DNA of 64,000 nucleotides from NCBI GenBank assembly GCA_023432855.1, contig JAEZEZ010000072.1, positions 19,906 through 83,905 of the forward strand, read 5' to 3'. Within the stretch, counting starts at the first letter, position 1; every line of letters starts with the position of its first letter. Positions 56,125 through 64,000 of this stretch are shown one piece after another. Both the position numbers and the translations under genes were made by a program. This stretch comes from Pseudomonadota bacterium (GTDB lineage Bacteria; Pseudomonadota; Alphaproteobacteria; Caulobacterales; Caulobacteraceae). The notes beneath the pieces were generated by a model. That model saw only the letters and a program-made list of their open reading frames with translations, was not told where the DNA came from and did no database searches.

Positions 56125-58749
56125 ATGCGCTTCACGAAACTTCTTCGCGTCACCGCGTCTGCGGCAGTGCTCTCGGCCCTCGCGGCCGGCGTGGCCCAGG
56201 CCCAGGACGTCACCTCGGTCGACGAGATCATCGTCACCGCCCAGAAGCGCGAGCAGAGCCTGCAGGACGTGCCGATCGTGGTCACGACACTGCCCGAGAG
56301 CGTGCTCGAGAACGCCGGCGTTCGCGACATCAAGGACATGCAGATCCTGACGCCAGGCCTGACCGTCACCTCGACCTCCAACGAATCCTCGACCACCGCC
56401 CGCATCCGCGGCGTCGGCACCGTCGGCGACAACCCGGGCCTCGAGTCCTCCGTCGGCGTGGTGATCGACGGCGTCTACCGCCCGCGCAACGGCGTCGGCT
56501 TCGGCGACCTGGGCGAGATGCAGCGCATCGAAGTCCTCAAGGGCCCGCAGGGCACCCTGTTCGGCAAGAACACCTCGGCCGGCGTCATCAACATCATCAC
56601 CAAGGCGCCGTCCTTCGACCCCGGCATCGAACTCGAAGCGACCGTCGGCAACTACGGCCAGATGGGCGGTTCGGTCTCCCTGACCGGCCCGATCGTGGAC
56701 GACATGCTCGCCGGCCGCCTCTACGTGGCGCACCGTTCGCGCGACGGCTTCTACGACGTCGACACCGGCGATGGCCCCCGCACCTACGAAGAGGACATGG
56801 ACCAGGACTTCTGGACCATGCGCGGTCAGCTGCTGTTCCAGCCGAGCGACACCTTCGACCTGCGCTTCATCGCCGACTACACCAAGCGCGACGAGAACTG
56901 CTGCGTGGGCGTGCAGATCAACTCGCCGACCGCTCCGGGCAACACCCTCGCCTACCTCGACTTCCTGGCCAACGGCCCGGGCATCGCCAATCCGGCCGAC
57001 CCGTACGACCGCCTGGCCTACGCGAACCGCGGCACCGAGCAGCGCATCGAGGACTACGGCTGGTCGGCCGAGGCCAACCTCGACCTCGACTGGATGGGCG
57101 GCGTCACCCTGACCTCCATCACCGCCATGCGGTACTGGGAGATCATCAACGCGCTGGACCTCGACTTCTCGGGCGCGGACATCGCCTACCGTGACGACAA
57201 CGGCGACAACGGCGTCCTGTTCGACACCTTCAGCCAGGAACTGCGCCTGGCCGGATCGACGGACCGCTTCGACTGGCTGGTCGGCGCCTTCTACTCGACC
57301 GAGGACCTCCAGCGCCGCGACAGCTACATCTACGGCGACGACTACTCGAGCTTCGTCTCGCTGCGCCTGACCGGCGGCCTGGCTCCGCTGGGCGTGCCGC
57401 TGTCGCCCGACCGGACGGACTGCTTCTCCGGCGTCGCCTTCAACCCGCTCTGCCTGTTCGGCGTGCCCTCGCCCACCGGCCCCGACTACGTGCCGGGCGA
57501 TGGCATTCGCGACGTCTACTCGCAGACGTCCGAGACGATGGCGTTCTTCACCAACAACAACATCCGCATCACCGACTCGCTCGAGCTGACGCTGGGCCTT
57601 CGCTACACCCTCGACGAGAAGACTGCGGCCAGCGTCTTCAACAACACCGGCTCCAACGGCGCGGTCTGCGGTGGCATCATCGGCAACGGCGCGAACATCG
57701 CCGCGGGCCTGATCGGCCTCGGCGTCCCGGCGCCGACCGCCGCGGGCATCGTCACCTCGGTGACCGGCCTGAACTGTCTGCCCTGGGCCAACCCGCTGTT
57801 CGGCGGCCTGCGCACCTACCAGAGCTTCGAGGATGACGACCTGAGCGGCACCGCCAAGCTGGCGTGGCGCATGAACGACGACATCATGTTCTACGGGTCG
57901 TACGCCCGCGGCTACAAGGCCGGCGGCTTCAACCTCGACCGTATCCAGAGCTCGAACGGCCTGCCGTCGGGCGCGGCCGGCATCATCCCGGTGGCCGACA
58001 CCTTCTTCCCGGCCGAGACCGTCGACAGCTACGAGCTGGGCGTGAAGACGACCTGGTTCGACAACAGCCTGCTGCTGAACGTCACCTACTTCCACCAGAC
58101 GTTCGAAGACTTCCAGCTGAACGCCTTCCTCGGCACCTCCTTCACGGTGCAGAGCATCCCGGAAGTCGAGTCCCAGGGCTTCGACGCCGACTTCGTCTGG
58201 TTCAGCCCGGTGGAAGGCCTGACCTTCCAGGGTGGCGTGACCTACTCCGACACCAAGTTCGGCGAGTTCACTGCTGCGGATCTGATGATGCCGTCGACCT
58301 TCCCGCAGCTGTCGATCCTGCCGGGCGAGACGGTCTCGTTCGCGCCGAAGTGGTCGGGCTCGCTGTCGGGCACCTTCGACCGCGACATCGGCAGCAACCT
58401 GCGCATGCTGCTCAGCCTCTCGGCGAAGTTCACCTCGTCCTACAACACCGGCTCCGACCTGGTGCCGGCCAAGGAGCAGGACGGCTACGCCCTGCTGAAC
58501 GGCCGCATCGGCTTTGGTTCGGCGGACGAGACCTGGACCATCGAGATCTGGGGTCAGAACCTGACCGATGAGGAATACATGCAGGTGGCGTTCAACGCTC
58601 CGCTGCAGGGCACCTCGTTCCAGACAGTCCCGACCGCGAGCGGCCCGTTCGCCGGCACCTTCTACAACCCGGCGCTGGACAGCCAGCTGTACAACGCCTT
58701 CCTTGGCCAGCCCCGCACGCTCGGCGTGACGCTGCGCCTGAAGTACTGA
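56125..58749 (+). CDS. TonB-dependent outer-membrane receptor
   Basis: An outer-membrane active transporter of 874 residues. The signal peptide ends AQAQD, a TonB-box region (DEIIVTAQKREQSLQDVP) follows, then the plug (about 45-165, with the VLKGPQGTLFGKNTSAGVINIITK block) and a 22-strand barrel ending with a terminal aromatic-tyrosine (LRLKY). Predicted long loops hold four cysteine pairs, such as ENCCVG and DCFSGVAFNPLCLF. Codon use is strongly biased to C- and G-ending codons, suggesting high expression. The ligand is unknown. Start ATG at 56125 with TAGGAA upstream; a strong terminator follows. Confidence 0.93.
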   Translation: MRFTKLLRVTASAAVLSALAAGVAQAQDVTSVDEIIVTAQKREQSLQDVPIVVTTLPESVLENAGVRDIKDMQILTPGLTVTSTSNESSTTARIRGVGTVGDNPGLESSVGVVIDGVYRPRNGVGFGDLGEMQRIEVLKGPQGTLFGKNTSAGVINIITKAPSFDPGIELEATVGNYGQMGGSVSLTGPIVDDMLAGRLYVAHRSRDGFYDVDTGDGPRTYEEDMDQDFWTMRGQLLFQPSDTFDLRFIADYTKRDENCCVGVQINSPTAPGNTLAYLDFLANGPGIANPADPYDRLAYANRGTEQRIEDYGWSAEANLDLDWMGGVTLTSITAMRYWEIINALDLDFSGADIAYRDDNGDNGVLFDTFSQELRLAGSTDRFDWLVGAFYSTEDLQRRDSYIYGDDYSSFVSLRLTGGLAPLGVPLSPDRTDCFSGVAFNPLCLFGVPSPTGPDYVPGDGIRDVYSQTSETMAFFTNNNIRITDSLELTLGLRYTLDEKTAASVFNNTGSNGAVCGGIIGNGANIAAGLIGLGVPAPTAAGIVTSVTGLNCLPWANPLFGGLRTYQSFEDDDLSGTAKLAWRMNDDIMFYGSYARGYKAGGFNLDRIQSSNGLPSGAAGIIPVADTFFPAETVDSYELGVKTTWFDNSLLLNVTYFHQTFEDFQLNAFLGTSFTVQSIPEVESQGFDADFVWFSPVEGLTFQGGVTYSDTKFGEFTAADLMMPSTFPQLSILPGETVSFAPKWSGSLSGTFDRDIGSNLRMLLSLSAKFTSSYNTGSDLVPAKEQDGYALLNGRIGFGSADETWTIEIWGQNLTDEEYMQVAFNAPLQGTSFQTVPTASGPFAGTFYNPALDSQLYNAFLGQPRTLGVTLRLKY

Positions 58750-58775
58750 TCCGAGCCTCTCTTAGGGGGCGGGGG

Positions 58776-58809
58776 ACCGGCCGGGGGCGACCCCGGCCGG
58801 TTTTCTTTT
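58776..58809 (+). terminator. rho-independent terminator of the TonB-dependent receptor
   Basis: An 11-bp perfect stem (ACCGGCCGGGG at 58776-58786 with CCCCGGCCGGT at 58791-58801), loop GCGA, then a TTTTCTTTT run. It isolates the receptor as a single-gene unit. Confidence 0.93.
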
Positions 58810-58844
58810 GGCCGAACCCCCGTTCCGTGCGTTAGGCGTCGGAC

Positions 58845-59954
58845 ATGAACGTGTTCGATTTCGATGCTGCGGTCGTCGGTGCGGGCGCGGTGGGCCTCGC
58901 CTGCGCACGGACGCTCGCGTCGTCCGGCATGACCGTGGTGGTCATCGAACGTGAGGGCCTGATCGGATCGGGCATCTCGTCGCGGAATTCCGAGGTCATC
59001 CACGGCGGCCTCTACTACCCCACCGGATCCCTGAAGGCGCGGCTGTGCGTACGCGGACGCAGGCTGCTGTACGCCTTCCTCGACTCCCACGGAGTCGCCT
59101 ACGACCGCTGCGGCAAGCTCGTGGTCGCCGCCGAGCCGGCCGAGATCGAACGCCTGGAAGCCATCGCCGCCCAGGCTGAGGTGAACGAAGTCGAGAACCT
59201 GCGCCGCCTGACGGGCGACGAGGCGCGGGCGCTGGAGCCGGAGCTGAACGTCGTCGAGGCGCTGTGCTCGCCCGAGAGCGGCGTCTTCGACAGTCACGGC
59301 TACATGCTCGCCCTGCAGGGTGACATCGAGGCCGCCGGCGGCGCCGTGGCGCTGAACACGCCGTTCGAGGCGGCCAGACCGCTCGACGGCGGCGGCTTCG
59401 AGGTGCGGACCGGCGGCGCCGATCCCGCTCGCTTGACAGTGGGTCGTCTGGTCCTGGCGGCAGGCCTCGGCGCGCAGGACAGCGCGGCGGACGTCGAGGG
59501 TTTCCCCCCTGCCCTGATCCCCGAGCTTCACTACGGCAAGGGGAGCTACTTCCTCCTGCAGGGGAAGGCGCCCTTCCGTCGGCTGGTCTATCCGCTGCCC
59601 ATCCCCGGCGCCCTGGGCGTCCACTACAAGCGCGACCTTGGCGGGCAGGCGCACTTCGGGCCGGACCTCGAGTACGTGGATACCGAGAACTACGACGTGT
59701 CCAGCGAGCGGGCGCAGGGCTTCTACGCCTACATCCGAAGGTTCTGGCCGGGACTGCCGGATGGGTCCCTGACCCCGGACTACGCCGGGATCCGGCCCAA
59801 GCTGCACGGGCCGGGCGAACCCCAGCCCGATTTCCAGCTGTGCGGCTCCCAGGACCACGGCCTGCCGGGTCTGATGGCCCTGTTCGGGATCGAGAGCCCC
59901 GGCCTGACCGCCTCCCTGGCGCTCGGCGAAGAGGTGGCGGGCCGGCTGGCCTGA
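58845..59954 (+). CDS. FAD-dependent oxidoreductase (L-2-hydroxyglutarate oxidase-like)
   Basis: A 369-residue FAD protein of the DAO family. The Rossmann motif is VVGAGAVGLACARTLASSG, then SSRNSEVIHGGLYY, a block typical of L-2-hydroxyglutarate dehydrogenase (LhgO/L2HGDH), and the C-terminal SQDHGLPGLMALFGIESPGLTASLALG that closes the FAD site. These oxidise 2-hydroxy acids such as L-2-hydroxyglutarate; the exact substrate is not certain. It directly abuts the aldehyde dehydrogenase stop. Confidence 0.88.
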   Translation: MNVFDFDAAVVGAGAVGLACARTLASSGMTVVVIEREGLIGSGISSRNSEVIHGGLYYPTGSLKARLCVRGRRLLYAFLDSHGVAYDRCGKLVVAAEPAEIERLEAIAAQAEVNEVENLRRLTGDEARALEPELNVVEALCSPESGVFDSHGYMLALQGDIEAAGGAVALNTPFEAARPLDGGGFEVRTGGADPARLTVGRLVLAAGLGAQDSAADVEGFPPALIPELHYGKGSYFLLQGKAPFRRLVYPLPIPGALGVHYKRDLGGQAHFGPDLEYVDTENYDVSSERAQGFYAYIRRFWPGLPDGSLTPDYAGIRPKLHGPGEPQPDFQLCGSQDHGLPGLMALFGIESPGLTASLALGEEVAGRLA

Positions 59955-61394
59955 CTACTCGGCCGCCTGGGCGTCGGCCCCGCCGATCACCGCCTTGACC
60001 TCCAGGAACTCGGCGAAGGCGTGCTCGCCCCACTCGCGGCCGTTGCCGGACTGCTTGTAGCCGCCGAAGGGGGCCATCGGGTCGGTGGGGGCGTTGTTGA
60101 TGTTCACCTGGCCGGCCCGCAGCCGGGAAGCTATGCGCCGCGCGCGCTCCGGATCCCCGGACTGGACATAGGCGGCCAGGCCGTAGGGCGTATCGTTGGC
60201 GATGCGGACAGCCTCCTCCTCGCCGTCGTACGGCAGGATGCAGAGGACCGGACCGAAGATTTCCTCACGCGCGATGCGCATGTCGTTGCGCACCTCCGAG
60301 AACACGGTTGGCCGGACGTACCACCCGCGCTCCAGGCCGTCGGGACGTCCGGTGCCGCCGGCCACCAGCCGGGCGCCTTCGTCAACGCCCGCTTGTATGA
60401 GGTCCTGGATCTTCCGCCACTGCGCTTCGGACACCACCGGACCGATATGCGCATCGCCGCGGGGATCGCCCACCATGGTCGCCTCGGCCGCGGCGCGCGC
60501 CGCCGTCTCCGCCTCCTGCAATCGCGAGCGGGGCACGAGCAGCCGCGTCGGCGCATTGCACGACTGCCCCGAGTTGGTCATCAGCGACCGCACGCTCGCG
60601 GTGACGGCCCGGGCGACGTCCGCGTCGTCCAGCACCACGTTGGGCGACTTGCCGCCCAGTTCCTGGTGCACGCGCTTGACCGTGGGCGCGGCGGCCTTCG
60701 CCACCTCGACGCCGGCCCGCGTCGAGCCCGTGAAGGAAACCATGTCGACGTCGGGATGGGCGGACAGGGCCGCGCCCGTCGTGGGGCCGTCGCCCTGGAC
60801 CAGGTTGAAGACGCCCGCCGGCACACCGGCCGCGTCCAGGATCTCCGTCCAGATCACGGCGGAGAACGGTGAGATTTCCGACGGCTTGAGCACCATGGCG
60901 CACCCGGTCGCCAGCGCCGGAGCGACCTTGGCGGCGATCTGGTTGAGCGGCCAGTTCCATGGCGTGATGAAGCCACACACGCCGATCGGCTCCCGCGCGA
61001 TCAGGGTCGTGCCGCGAGCCTCCTCGAAGTCGAAGGTCTTCAGCACCTCGGTGGCCACGCCCAGGTGCATGAGCCCGGTCGGAACCTGCCCTCGCGCAGC
61101 CAGACGGGCGGGCGCCCCCATTTCCTCGGTGATGGCGTCGGCCAGGTCGCCCGCGCGGCGCTGATACTCCGCCATGATTGCGGAGAGCAGCTCAAGACGT
61201 TCATCGCGCGTGCTCCGGGACCAGCTGTCGAACGCCGTCCGGGCGGCCTTCACTGCCCTGTCGACGTCTGCAGCCGAAGCCAGGCTCACACGCCCGCACA
61301 CTTCCTCGGTGGCTGGATTGCGGACTTCCAGGACTCGCGGCTGGAGCGGCTCCACCCACTGACCGCCGATGTAGAAATTGAGGTGCTCGCGCAT
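59955..61394 (-). CDS. aldehyde dehydrogenase family protein
   Basis: A 479-residue NAD(P)-dependent aldehyde dehydrogenase. It has the FITPWNWPLNQIAAKVAPALATGCAMVLKPSE block, FTGSTRAG, the general base glutamate in HQELGGKSPNVV, the nucleophilic cysteine in NSGQSCNAPTRLLV, and REEIFGPVL. The substrate is unknown and many aldehydes are possible. It lies 29 bp downstream of the FATP-like gene on the same strand, so fatty aldehyde oxidation is a reasonable but unproven link. Confidence 0.9.
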   Translation of the reverse strand: MREHLNFYIGGQWVEPLQPRVLEVRNPATEEVCGRVSLASAADVDRAVKAARTAFDSWSRSTRDERLELLSAIMAEYQRRAGDLADAITEEMGAPARLAARGQVPTGLMHLGVATEVLKTFDFEEARGTTLIAREPIGVCGFITPWNWPLNQIAAKVAPALATGCAMVLKPSEISPFSAVIWTEILDAAGVPAGVFNLVQGDGPTTGAALSAHPDVDMVSFTGSTRAGVEVAKAAAPTVKRVHQELGGKSPNVVLDDADVARAVTASVRSLMTNSGQSCNAPTRLLVPRSRLQEAETAARAAAEATMVGDPRGDAHIGPVVSEAQWRKIQDLIQAGVDEGARLVAGGTGRPDGLERGWYVRPTVFSEVRNDMRIAREEIFGPVLCILPYDGEEEAVRIANDTPYGLAAYVQSGDPERARRIASRLRAGQVNINNAPTDPMAPFGGYKQSGNGREWGEHAFAEFLEVKAVIGGADAQAAE

Positions 61395-61423
61395 GGTCCC
61401 GATCCGGCGCGCCGGTGCGCGCC

Positions 61424-63223
61424 CTAGAGTTTCAGTTCGCCTGCCTGCAGCTTGGCCAGCACGCGCTTGTCGAGCCGCACGTACCCCTTCTCCGGATGCC
61501 GGTAGAAGATCTTGTCCTTCGAGTTTTCGGGCGCGAAGCCTTCCGCGGCCAGGCCGGTCTTGGTGTACTTGAAGGTGCCGGTGGTGGCGATGTCGCTCTG
61601 CAGGCGCACGAACACGGGCTGGGCGTAAGCCGGAAGCTCGTGGTCCACGTGCGACTTCAGGGCGGCGATGTCGAATTCCTCGCCGGGCACTATGGCGGCC
61701 ATCCCGGCCTTGCCTTCGGCGCCCGGGACCGGGACGCCATAGACCGTCACCTCGGTCACCCCCGGGGCGCCGGCCACGCGCTCAGCCACCTCGGTGGTCG
61801 ACACGTTCTCGCCTTTCCAGCGATAGGTGTCGCCGATGCGGTCGACGAAATAGAGATATCCGGCCTCGTCCTGGCGCATCAGGTCGCCGGTGCGGAAGAA
61901 GGCGTCGCCCCGCTTGAAGACGTCGCGGAGGATCTTCTTTTCGGAGGCGGCCTTGTCGGCGTAGCCGGAATAGGCGTGCTTCGCATCGGCGGCGATCTCG
62001 CCCACCGCCTCGCCGATCTCGCCGGGCCGGGCCTCGACGCACAGGCCGCCGGGGCCGCGCACCGGCTCCTCGCTCTCCAGATCGAACTTCAGCAGCCTGA
62101 TATTGAAGCGATTGCGCAGATATCTGGGTATCCGCCCGATAGCCCCCGGCTTGCCGTCGAAGTTGAACAGACTGACGTTGCCCTCGGTCGAGCCGTAGAA
62201 CTCGAGAATCTCGGGGATGGCGAACCGCTTCCTGAACTCCGGCCAGACGTCCGGGCGCAGGCCGTTGCCGAAAGCCAGCTTGATCTTGTGCTGGCGCTCC
62301 AGCGGGTGTTCCGGTTGATTGACGAGGTAACGGCACAGTTCGCCGATGTAGACGAACAGTGTGCAGCCGTTCTCCACCACGTCGGGCCAGAAGGCGGCAG
62401 CCGAGAAGCGCCGCCGGATCACCAGCGCCCCTCCGTTCAGCAATGCGGCGCCGACGCCGCAAAGCCCGCCCGTCGAGTGATAGAGCGGCAGGGCGCAGTA
62501 AACCTTGTCCGTCGGCCCGGCCTTCGTCGCGGCGGCGAAGGCCCGCATGTAGAGCTGCGCCCGTGCGTGGGTGATCTTGGCCGCCTTGGGCAGCCCGGTT
62601 GTTCCCGAGGTGAAGATGTAGAGCGCCGTCTCGCTGGCCGTCACGTCTTCGCGCCCGGCGCGGTCCGGACGCACCGCGCTGGCGCCCTTCACGGCGGTGT
62701 CGAGGCCGCGGCGCTCGCTGCTCTCGTCCTCGGGGTTGAGCCCGAGCACCCACAGCATGGCGCCGCGTCCGATCAGGTGGCGCACGTCCTCGAAAGCCTG
62801 CCAGGTCTCGCCGTCGGCGATGACGTGGGTGGCTCCGCTGGCGGCCAGGCAGTGCGCGAGGCCCTTGCCGGTCAGGTAGTTGTTGATCAGCGCAGTGGCG
62901 ACGCCGACCTTGGCGAGCCCCATCCAGATGGCGACGTATTCCAGCCGGTTCGGCAGCATCAGCGCGACCGTGTCGCCGCGGCGGATGCCTCGACCCTTGG
63001 CCCAGTGGGCGAAGCGGTTGGCGAGCGCGTCCAGCTCACGATAGGTCAGCTGCCGCCCTTCGAAGACGGCGGCGACATTGTCCGGCCAGCGATCGACCGC
63101 CCGCTCGAGGTCGTCGCAGATCAGGTCGCGACTTGCGGGATCAACCCCTTTCACTCCGCGAAGCAGCCGGTTCAGCGAACCGATGAACCGCATTTCGCGC
63201 TGGAGCCCCGCCATCAGACCCAT
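61424..63223 (-). CDS. long-chain acyl-CoA synthetase, FATP type
   Basis: A 599-residue adenylate-forming enzyme that activates fatty acids with CoA. Motifs: YIFTSGTTGLPKAAK (phosphate loop), FYGSTEGNVSLFNFDGKPGAIGRIP split at the adenine region, YFVDRIGDTYRWKGENVSTTEVAE (the ATP-binding arginine and hinge), and the C-terminal TGTFKYTKTGL segment. The order of ENVSTTEVAE and DRIGDTYRWKG is diagnostic of the fatty acid transport protein (FATP/very-long-chain) group. It is followed by the aldehyde dehydrogenase. Confidence 0.9.
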   Translation of the reverse strand: MGLMAGLQREMRFIGSLNRLLRGVKGVDPASRDLICDDLERAVDRWPDNVAAVFEGRQLTYRELDALANRFAHWAKGRGIRRGDTVALMLPNRLEYVAIWMGLAKVGVATALINNYLTGKGLAHCLAASGATHVIADGETWQAFEDVRHLIGRGAMLWVLGLNPEDESSERRGLDTAVKGASAVRPDRAGREDVTASETALYIFTSGTTGLPKAAKITHARAQLYMRAFAAATKAGPTDKVYCALPLYHSTGGLCGVGAALLNGGALVIRRRFSAAAFWPDVVENGCTLFVYIGELCRYLVNQPEHPLERQHKIKLAFGNGLRPDVWPEFRKRFAIPEILEFYGSTEGNVSLFNFDGKPGAIGRIPRYLRNRFNIRLLKFDLESEEPVRGPGGLCVEARPGEIGEAVGEIAADAKHAYSGYADKAASEKKILRDVFKRGDAFFRTGDLMRQDEAGYLYFVDRIGDTYRWKGENVSTTEVAERVAGAPGVTEVTVYGVPVPGAEGKAGMAAIVPGEEFDIAALKSHVDHELPAYAQPVFVRLQSDIATTGTFKYTKTGLAAEGFAPENSKDKIFYRHPEKGYVRLDKRVLAKLQAGELKL

Positions 63224-63527
63224 TCGTCACGCCTCACCAACAAGGGGGAATTGCTTCGCAAGGCGATAGGGCCGGGTCAAGACCGTGGCGCGCCTGCGCC
63301 CGTGCGTCATAAGGGCAAACGTCTGGGCCGAATTCCCCGGCGGGCGGCCGGGCCAAATGTTGCCAGAAAATTTCTCAATGACTCTAGTCTAGTTTTGCTG
63401 ATTTGGCCAAAAAGTGGGCAAAACACCTAGCAATACCGGATGAAATCATAGGGTTATATTGGAACCGCAACGCCACAGCTCCGTTTATTGCTCCGACTGT
63501 TTGATTGCTACGAAGTCGGAGATTCCC
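63224..63527. other. AT-rich divergent intergenic region
   Basis: A 304-bp gap between the FATP gene and the partial membrane protein. It is more AT-rich than its surroundings, has the palindrome TTTGGCCAAA (63403-63412), a CTAG-rich AGTCTAG stretch and a GACTC site. No clear -35/-10, RNA gene or terminator is visible. Both genes must take their promoters from it. Confidence 0.5.
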
Positions 63528-64000
63528 ATGACCCTTAATTACCCCGAATCCGAACCGCGCAGCTTTGCGCCCGTCGACCCTGCCCGCACCAGCCTGCGTG
63601 ACGAACCGCGTTTGCACGCCGAAGAGCACGGCGAACTGGCCGCGGAAGAGACGATCGTCCCGGTCTATGCGCGCAAGCCCGCTCGCAAGAAGACCGGTGG
63701 CGTCGACAAGCGCATCCTGATGGCCGCGCCCGTGGCGCTGGCCACTATCGCCATCGGCGCCTGGGCCTTCACTGCCGGGGATTCCGGCCGCGAAGCCGGC
63801 GAGGCTCCGCTTGAGGTCGCCGCCTCGGACATGGCACCGACCCGCCTCGCCTCGGACGAGACCCTTTCGCCGGAACCCCTGGCGGTCAGTGAAACCACTC
63901 TGGCTCCCGCAACGCCCACGCCCGCGGTGACGCCGCCGGCCCGTGCGGCGACTCCTGCGCCCACGCCGCGGGCCGCCGCCACGCCCGCGCCCCGTCGCGC
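63528..64000 (+). CDS. bitopic membrane protein with Pro/Ala/Thr-rich tail, truncated by the window end
   Basis: An open reading frame starting at ATG 63528 (GGAG upstream) and running off the window; the first 157 residues are visible. A charged N-terminal half (ARKPARKKTGGVDKR) precedes one membrane helix (about 66-84, LMAAPVALATIAIGAWAF). The exterior part is rich in alanine, proline and threonine (ATPTPAVTPPARAATPAPTP). This looks like an inner-membrane anchor with an extended periplasmic linker; the domain that would tell its function lies beyond the window. Confidence 0.75.
   Translation, partial: MTLNYPESEPRSFAPVDPARTSLRDEPRLHAEEHGELAAEETIVPVYARKPARKKTGGVDKRILMAAPVALATIAIGAWAFTAGDSGREAGEAPLEVAASDMAPTRLASDETLSPEPLAVSETTLAPATPTPAVTPPARAATPAPTPRAAATPAPRR

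Noticed and set aside
55786..58095. A very long minus-strand open frame (about 770 codons) opposite nhaA and the TonB-dependent receptor
   Set aside because: It spans two well-supported genes and the terminator region, has no domain similarity, and is expected from strong GC codon bias that removes stops on the other strand.
1..64000. CRISPR array, insertion sequence, prophage or toxin-antitoxin pair
   Set aside because: No regularly spaced repeats, transposase, phage structural gene or recognisable toxin-antitoxin pair was found on either strand.

Overview
The window is a continuous, gene-dense piece of a high-GC alphaproteobacterial chromosome, and Caulobacterales (Brevundimonas, Phenylobacterium or Caulobacter type) is the best fit. 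The reasons are a TipF-like flagellar EAL protein, a CarD/CdnL regulator next to a 7Fe ferredoxin, CobS and CobT of the aerobic cobaltochelatase, a MutL that keeps the endonuclease motif, a large TonB-dependent receptor, a Suv3-like helicase paired with an S4 protein, and several GANTC (CcrM-type) sites. I see no insertion sequence, prophage, CRISPR array, rRNA or conjugation gene. The one tRNA is Arg(CCT). Most genes are housekeeping, and they are tightly packed with many NTGA stop/start overlaps.

Layout. 1-12.3 kb: purD, xseA, an M23 peptidase, a response regulator, an lpxL-type acyltransferase with an SDR, tipF, ada, a serine hydrolase, a HAD protein, MaoC and ribF. 12.4-18.5 kb: ileS, lspA, a DUF3035 lipoprotein, a strong terminator and mutL. 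18.5-22.2 kb: rsmD, a PlsC-like and a CdsA-like enzyme, facing a small membrane protein plus a CDP-alcohol phosphatidyltransferase; together these form a phospholipid module. 22.3-29.2 kb: rluB with a long basic tail, tadA, VOC, GNAT, a CNNM/CorC protein, aroB-aroK and xerD. 29.2-32.7 kb is the least ordinary part: a four-gene minus-strand operon (acyltransferase-3, two membrane proteins, a winged-helix regulator) with a near-perfect 17-bp palindrome before its first gene, divergent from a minimal CadC-like membrane regulator.

32.7-47.4 kb: accA, an LprI-like protein, a threonine aldolase-like enzyme, an ATP-dependent DNA ligase without its usual partners, a hybrid histidine kinase, bolA, a J-protein, cobS, a DUF3833-like protein, an SDR, a DUF3108 protein, rpmB, cobT and two divergent secreted proteins that may both be protease inhibitors. 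47.4-54.7 kb: carD, fdxA, the S4 protein, the Suv3-like helicase, a 41-bp direct repeat rich in GANTC sites, tRNA-Arg, a PEP mutase-like protein and selO. 54.7-64 kb: nhaA, a TonB-dependent receptor, an FAD oxidoreductase, an aldehyde dehydrogenase, a FATP-type acyl-CoA synthetase and the start of a proline/alanine-rich membrane protein cut off by the window end.

No complete new defence or mobile system is visible. The best leads are the duplicated GANTC repeat with two related short reading frames (51.67-52.03 kb), the operator-plus-regulator operon at 29-32 kb, the lipid module at 19.5-22.2 kb, and the divergent inhibitor-like pair at 46.4-47.4 kb.
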